Below are positions 12,221 to 15,354 of a stretch of 15,354 nucleotides of DNA, one piece after another. How positions within the stretch are numbered: the first letter of the stretch is position 1; each line of letters opens with the position of its first letter. The DNA is from JBLFWJ01 sp047611425 (GTDB lineage Bacteria > Bacteroidota > Bacteroidia > UBA10329): contig JBLFWJ010000074.1 in the NCBI GenBank assembly GCA_047611425.1, forward strand, positions 1 through 15,354. The letters run 5' to 3'. Under the pieces are notes generated by a model. It had not been told where the DNA came from and searched no databases. It was given only the letters and a program-made list of their open reading frames with translations. Made by a program: the position numbers and the translations under genes.

Positions 12221-13177
12221 TTAAGCTTCGTCCAGCGTTTTAGCTAAGTTGGTGAGCATCGTGTCAACCAACTTCTCCATTCCGTATTCGGGTGACCATC
12301 CCCAATCTTTCCGTGCAACGGAATCATCAATTGAATTAGGCCATCCTGAAGCTATTTCGTTTCGGCTGTCAATTTCATAATTGCAGGTGAATTCCGGAAT
12401 TTGCGCTTTAATAGCACTGGCCAGTTCTTCAGGCGTAAAGTCAACTCCCGATACATTGTAGCTAGACCAAATGGTCAATGAATCTGCTGGCGCGTCCATC
12501 AGATTCAGAGTTGCATTGATTGCGTCCTCCATGTACATCATAGGCAATCGCTGGTTTTCTCCAAGAAAACAAGTGTACGACCCCGTGTTTATTGCCTGAT
12601 GAAAAATGTCAACAGCATAATCTGTCGTTCCACCTCCAGGAGCGCTTTTATAACCAATCAATCCAGGATAACGGATGCTTCTTACATCCACTCCATATTT
12701 TGCGTGGTAATATTCGCACCATCTTTCTCCAGCCAATTTACTGATGCCGTACACCGTACTTGGTTCGGTGACTGTGAATTGAGGCGTGTTTTCTTTTGGT
12801 GTGTTCGGGCCGTATACAGCAATTGAACTTGGCCAAAAAAGTCGTTCTAAAAAACCTTCACGGGCCAACTCAAGCACGTTGAACAATCCATCCATATTCA
12901 GCGTCCATGCTGGAGCGACCTTTTGCTCAGCGGTTGCTGATAGAAGAGCTGCAAGAAGATAAACCTCCTTCACATTATATCGGTCAATTAGCACTCGGAG
13001 TGCATCACGGTCTAAAACATCCAAAATCTCAAAAGGGCCACTTTCCTTTACCTCGTCTGCCGCATTTTTAATGTCGGAAGCAATTACGTTTTCCGCTCCA
13101 TGTCGTCTTCTCAACTCCATTACCAACTCGGTTCCTATCTGTCCCGATGCACCTATGACCAACCTTCTACCTTCCAT
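12221..13177 (-). CDS. tdh: L-threonine 3-dehydrogenase, SDR type
   Basis: The enzyme oxidises L-threonine with NAD+ to 2-amino-3-ketobutyrate, which is normally cleaved to glycine and acetyl-CoA or decarboxylates to aminoacetone. The 318-residue protein is an extended SDR with GASGQIG (9-15), the active-site strand FWPSSIAVYGP (S117/S118) and Y143-x3-K147. It is assigned to threonine dehydrogenase rather than a sugar epimerase by the substrate-side blocks typical of that subfamily: RYPGLIG (168-174), PGGGTTDYAVDIFH beginning at 179, and LPMMYMEDAINAT. No glycine C-acetyltransferase (kbl) is in the window. A perfect -7 box stands 24 nt upstream, and the gene is divergent from a RidA-family gene across a 105-nt gap. 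The stop is 2 nt from that of the SiaC gene. Confidence 0.88.
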   Translation of the reverse strand: MEGRRLVIGASGQIGTELVMELRRRHGAENVIASDIKNAADEVKESGPFEILDVLDRDALRVLIDRYNVKEVYLLAALLSATAEQKVAPAWTLNMDGLFNVLELAREGFLERLFWPSSIAVYGPNTPKENTPQFTVTEPSTVYGISKLAGERWCEYYHAKYGVDVRSIRYPGLIGYKSAPGGGTTDYAVDIFHQAINTGSYTCFLGENQRLPMMYMEDAINATLNLMDAPADSLTIWSSYNVSGVDFTPEELASAIKAQIPEFTCNYEIDSRNEIASGWPNSIDDSVARKDWGWSPEYGMEKLVDTMLTNLAKTLDEA

Positions 13178-13201
13178 TTTTCAAATGCTTGAATCGCGGA
13201 T

Positions 13202-13209
13202 CAAAAATA
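13202..13209 (-). promoter_or_regulatory. -7 box for tdh
   Basis: The minus-strand TATTTTTG is an exact TAnnTTTG located 24 nt before the tdh ATG. It faces away from the RidA-gene promoter at 13259-13266, with 49 nt between the two boxes. Confidence 0.58.
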
Positions 13210-13234
13210 TCGAAATTCAATTCTGTTTTCTGTC

Positions 13235-13266
13235 TTGATGAACGCAACTTGCAGGAAGTATATTTG
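13235..13266 (+). promoter_or_regulatory. Promoter of the RidA-family gene
   Basis: TTG (13235-13237) and TATATTTG (13259-13266, exact TAnnTTTG) are 21 nt apart, compatible with Bacteroidota -33/-7 spacing. The box ends 16 nt before the ATG at 13283. Confidence 0.6.
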
Positions 13267-13282
13267 AGCCAAATCATTCAAC

Positions 13283-13702
13283 ATGAGTCAAGATCGAATT
13301 GAGTCTTCAAGAGCACCAGAACCGGTTGGGTTGTACCCACATGCAAGGCGGGTAGGGAATTTGCTTTTCCTATCGGGTGTTGGGCCAAGAGAACGAGGAA
13401 CCAAAAAAATACCAGGTGTGGAGCTTGACGATAATGGTAACATTACAAGTTACGATATAGAAAAGCAGTGCCATTCGGTCTTCAATAACATCAAAATGAT
13501 TCTTGAAGATTCCGGTTCGAGCTGGGGTCACCTGATTGACGTGACCGTTTTTCTTACCAATATGAAGGATGATTTTAAAACCTACAATCGGATTTACGCG
13601 GAGTACTTCAAAGAGAATCTTCCTTGTCGAACGACAGTTGAAATAAACTGCTTGCCAACACCAATAGCCATCGAGTTAAAGGTGATTGCTACAATAGAAT
13701 AA
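13283..13702 (+). CDS. RidA/YjgF/UK114 family protein
   Basis: The 139-residue cytoplasmic protein is a Rid-family member, a trimer-forming enamine/imine deaminase fold. Seen in order are the N-terminal PEPVGLYPHARRVGNLLFLSGVGPR (13-36), the helix with QCHSVFNNIKMILEDSGSSW, the DVTVFLTNMKDDF strand and the terminal LPCRTTVEI, where R116 and E120 occupy the positions of the conserved catalytic Arg and Glu. RidA proper hydrolyses 2-aminoacrylate and related reactive enamines; the GLYPHA-R-GNLLF-SG opening is closer, from memory, to the 2-aminomuconate-deaminase-like branch of the family, so the substrate is left open. It has its own promoter, diverges from tdh and ends 5 nt from the amidohydrolase stop. 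Confidence 0.9.
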   Translation: MSQDRIESSRAPEPVGLYPHARRVGNLLFLSGVGPRERGTKKIPGVELDDNGNITSYDIEKQCHSVFNNIKMILEDSGSSWGHLIDVTVFLTNMKDDFKTYNRIYAEYFKENLPCRTTVEINCLPTPIAIELKVIATIE

Positions 13703-13707
13703 GATGA

Positions 13708-15012
13708 TCAGTCTTGCTCGTACTTGGCCATGTACTTGCGATACAGCTTTTTCTGGTGATTGTCCAAATCAACTTTTCTTCCTTGGATAAAAGCGTGAAC
13801 CACATCGTTGGTTCGCATATCCAATGCATCACCTTTTGATACAAACAAGGTGGCCTGCTTGCCTTTTTCGACTGTTCCACAAATGTCGCCACAACCCATG
13901 ATGGTTGCAGATTTAGAAGTCAACGCCTTGATAGCTTCTTCGTAAGGAAGGCCGTAAGCCACAGCAGTTCCGGCTGAGAAAGGAAGATTTCGAGCGCCCA
14001 TTGCTTCCTTGTCTCCTTGGTAGTTGAAGCAGAATTCAATGCCTGCATCAAACAACATTTTTGGTGTTTTGTATGGTTGATCCACATCCGAATCCTCATG
14101 ATCTGGCATTGAATGAACGCGTTCTAAAATCACGGGTATTTTGTGTTGATTCAAAAAGTCAGTAATCATCCAGCTATCAGCCCCACCAACAATTACTGGG
14201 TGATTAATACCAAGACTATTTGCCATAAGAACCGCCTGCGTAATCTCCTTGGCATTATTTACATGAATGTAGAATCGCTTTTCTCCATCAAAAAGTCCAC
14301 GACAGGATTCCATTTTTAAGTTGACATCTGAATCTGGTTTTTCTGAATAGGCTTTTGCTCTTTGCAGAAACTGCTTCAATTCATCAACCTCCTCATTGTA
14401 TTTGTCATTGGCTTTGGTTGGCCCTGGCTCAGCCCACCAACCGCTTTTCTTGTTTCTGACAGGCCAATTAAGATGAATACCATCATCCTCCAGAACGGCC
14501 GCATCTTCCCAATTCCAACCGTCTAAATGAACAATTGAAGAGGTGCCGCTGATTCGTCCGCTTCGAGGTGTTACTTGGCTCATTAATACACCGTTGCTAC
14601 GAACGGTAGTTGTGACTTTACTTTCCGTGTTGAAAGCGATAATTGACCGAACATTCGGGTTGAATCCCCCAACTTCGCTGAAATCACGTGTTGCTCTAAC
14701 GGCCGCAACCTCGAAAATACCAAGAACGTTATTCGGAAGAATGAACCCAGGATAAACCTCCATTCCAGAGATTTCTATAATCTGGCCTGAGTTGTCATTC
14801 ACTTCATTCGCATCCTTCACAAAAGTGATGACTCCGTCCTTCATGCCAATGGCTGCATTGGCAATGACTTGACCATTGCCAACGTGCAGGTTTCCACCAA
14901 CAAGAACAACTTGTTCTTTCGGAGTAGCTCCTGGTGTTGGCACTTGTGCCGAACTACTCAAGACCGCAATGAGCAGAAGAAATAAGGGAAATATTCTTAG
15001 CATCGATCTCAT
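13708..15012 (-). CDS. Secreted amidohydrolase-family protein lacking the HxH metal motif
   Basis: The 434-residue product has a signal peptide (hydrophobic 7-18, SSSAQ at 19-23) and the amidohydrolase-superfamily layout: an N-terminal beta-sandwich strand set (VLVGGNLHVGNGQVIANAAIGMKDGVI), a TIM-barrel-like middle and the C-terminal ALTSKSATIMGCGDICGTVEKGKQATLFV closure that rebuilds the sandwich. Where active enzymes have PGFIDxHxH this one has PGFILPNNV (88-96): the Asp and both His are replaced. H250 remains in FYIHVNN, but the late metal Asp motif (TDHP type) is also not evident, the sequence there reading EFCFNYQGD. It may be a non-catalytic partner or bind metal differently. The ATG overlaps the stop of the upstream amidohydrolase by 4 nt, so the two are made together and may form a heteromer; that last point is inference. 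Confidence 0.85.
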   Translation of the reverse strand: MRSMLRIFPLFLLLIAVLSSSAQVPTPGATPKEQVVLVGGNLHVGNGQVIANAAIGMKDGVITFVKDANEVNDNSGQIIEISGMEVYPGFILPNNVLGIFEVAAVRATRDFSEVGGFNPNVRSIIAFNTESKVTTTVRSNGVLMSQVTPRSGRISGTSSIVHLDGWNWEDAAVLEDDGIHLNWPVRNKKSGWWAEPGPTKANDKYNEEVDELKQFLQRAKAYSEKPDSDVNLKMESCRGLFDGEKRFYIHVNNAKEITQAVLMANSLGINHPVIVGGADSWMITDFLNQHKIPVILERVHSMPDHEDSDVDQPYKTPKMLFDAGIEFCFNYQGDKEAMGARNLPFSAGTAVAYGLPYEEAIKALTSKSATIMGCGDICGTVEKGKQATLFVSKGDALDMRTNDVVHAFIQGRKVDLDNHQKKLYRKYMAKYEQD

Positions 15013-15353
15013 GGCTCAAGGGTGTCGCAGTGATAATGTTTGTGTTCTTTCTTGCTTGGCTTTTGGGTTTTATCACCCCTCTTTTTAGCTCGAAGCATTT
15101 TCTGGGTAATCCGATTCCTTTCAGTTTTGATCCACTCCCTTTTCTTCTTGTCCTCCTCGAGATCGAAGTAGCAAACCCCATCAACAAGGGTTTTTTCAGC
15201 CTTGGCATAAATGGAAAGTGGATTGTCTGACCAAAGCACCACATCGGCATCTTTTCCAACCTTAATGGATCCCATTCGCTTATCAAGCTTGAGCATTTTG
15301 GCTGGATTCAACGTCACCATTTTCCAGGCATCTTCTTCGCTCATTCCGCCATA
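15009..15353 (-). CDS. Amidohydrolase-family protein, C-terminal part (partial)
   Basis: Only the last 114 or so codons are in the window; the reading frame stays open to the edge, so the true start lies beyond 15354. The visible part has the amidohydrolase C-terminal closure: MSEEDAWKMVTLNPAKML, then KLDKRMGSIKVGKDADVVLWSDNPLS, which is the usual 'G.i..GkdADlv.w..dPl' strand, then a DGVCYFD strand. It ends in a strongly basic tail with many Lys/Arg and a His/Cys-bearing end (KKEHKHYHCDTLEP). Its stop overlaps the start of the HxH-lacking amidohydrolase by 4 nt. Whether its own metal site is intact cannot be seen here. The substrate is unknown; imidazolonepropionase-like and prolidase-like members are both common among secreted Bacteroidota proteins. 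Confidence 0.85.
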   Translation of the reverse strand, partial: YGGMSEEDAWKMVTLNPAKMLKLDKRMGSIKVGKDADVVLWSDNPLSIYAKAEKTLVDGVCYFDLEEDKKKREWIKTERNRITQKMLRAKKRGDKTQKPSKKEHKHYHCDTLEP

Positions 15354-15354
15354 T

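Noticed and set aside
12221..12255. Possible hairpin TTAAGCT/AGCTAA after the SiaC-family stop
   Set aside because: AT-rich, needs a bulge and has no T-tract.
14954..15286. 110-codon minus-strand open frame across the amidohydrolase junction
   Set aside because: It overlaps the ATGA junction of two recognised amidohydrolase genes in a different frame; its translation is rich in basic residues without any motif.
1..15354. Mobile elements, CRISPR arrays, toxin-antitoxin or defence modules, tRNA or rRNA genes
   Set aside because: No transposase or integrase, no regular direct repeats, no RNA gene-like cloverleaf region in the short intergenic gaps, and all genes are accounted for as housekeeping or envelope families.

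Overview
The window is a densely packed chromosomal segment of a member of the Bacteroidota (Bacteroidetes). The placement rests on three things seen here: eight exact copies of the Bacteroidota sigma-A -7 box TAnnTTTG directly in front of genes with few recognisable Shine-Dalgarno sites, lineage-typical families (DUF4296, the glutaminyl-cyclase-like M28 lipoprotein, SDR-type threonine dehydrogenase, paired secreted amidohydrolases), and the gene order polyprenol-phosphate-mannose synthase / dihydroorotase / DUF4296. The genus cannot be resolved. I see no mobile element, CRISPR array, rRNA, tRNA or sign of recent transfer. No gene-free stretch exceeds 300 nt; the longest is 11667-11837 (171 nt).

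Layout. 125-877: a small lipoprotein (+) meets a conserved hypothetical gene (-) tail to tail. 878-2662: a secreted VWA-domain protein and a CvpA-family membrane protein form a translationally coupled + strand pair. 2663-4920: phosphoglycerate kinase (-) and an extended SDR (+) diverge from back-to-back promoters. 4921-7339 (-): a three-gene coupled operon, glycosyltransferase (PPM-synthase type) > dihydroorotase > DUF4296 lipoprotein. 7381-10776 (-): a three-gene overlapping operon, cysS > M28 lipoprotein > family-2 glycosyltransferase. 10818-11666 (-): a secreted YwqK/MORN-like repeat protein. 11838-12218 (+): a SiaC-family phosphoprotein. 12221-13177 (-): L-threonine 3-dehydrogenase, divergent from 13283-13702 (+), a RidA-family protein. 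13708-15354 (-): a pair of coupled amidohydrolases, the upstream one cut by the window edge.

Functionally this is mostly core metabolism (glycolysis, pyrimidine synthesis, Cys-tRNA charging, threonine catabolism) mixed with envelope functions (lipoproteins, glycosyltransferases, CvpA, secreted repeat protein). Organisation is extremely compact: four ATGA overlaps and one TTGA overlap couple operon genes, and convergent genes end 0-5 nt apart, three of them at the same hexamer TGATTA. Three genes begin exactly 4 nt after a -7 box (spacer TGCC or CGCC), implying leaderless or nearly leaderless mRNAs. I found no convincing new multi-gene system; the most useful leads are an amidohydrolase that has lost both His of its HxH metal site, the leaderless promoter arrangement, and the stop-codon architecture of the convergent junctions.
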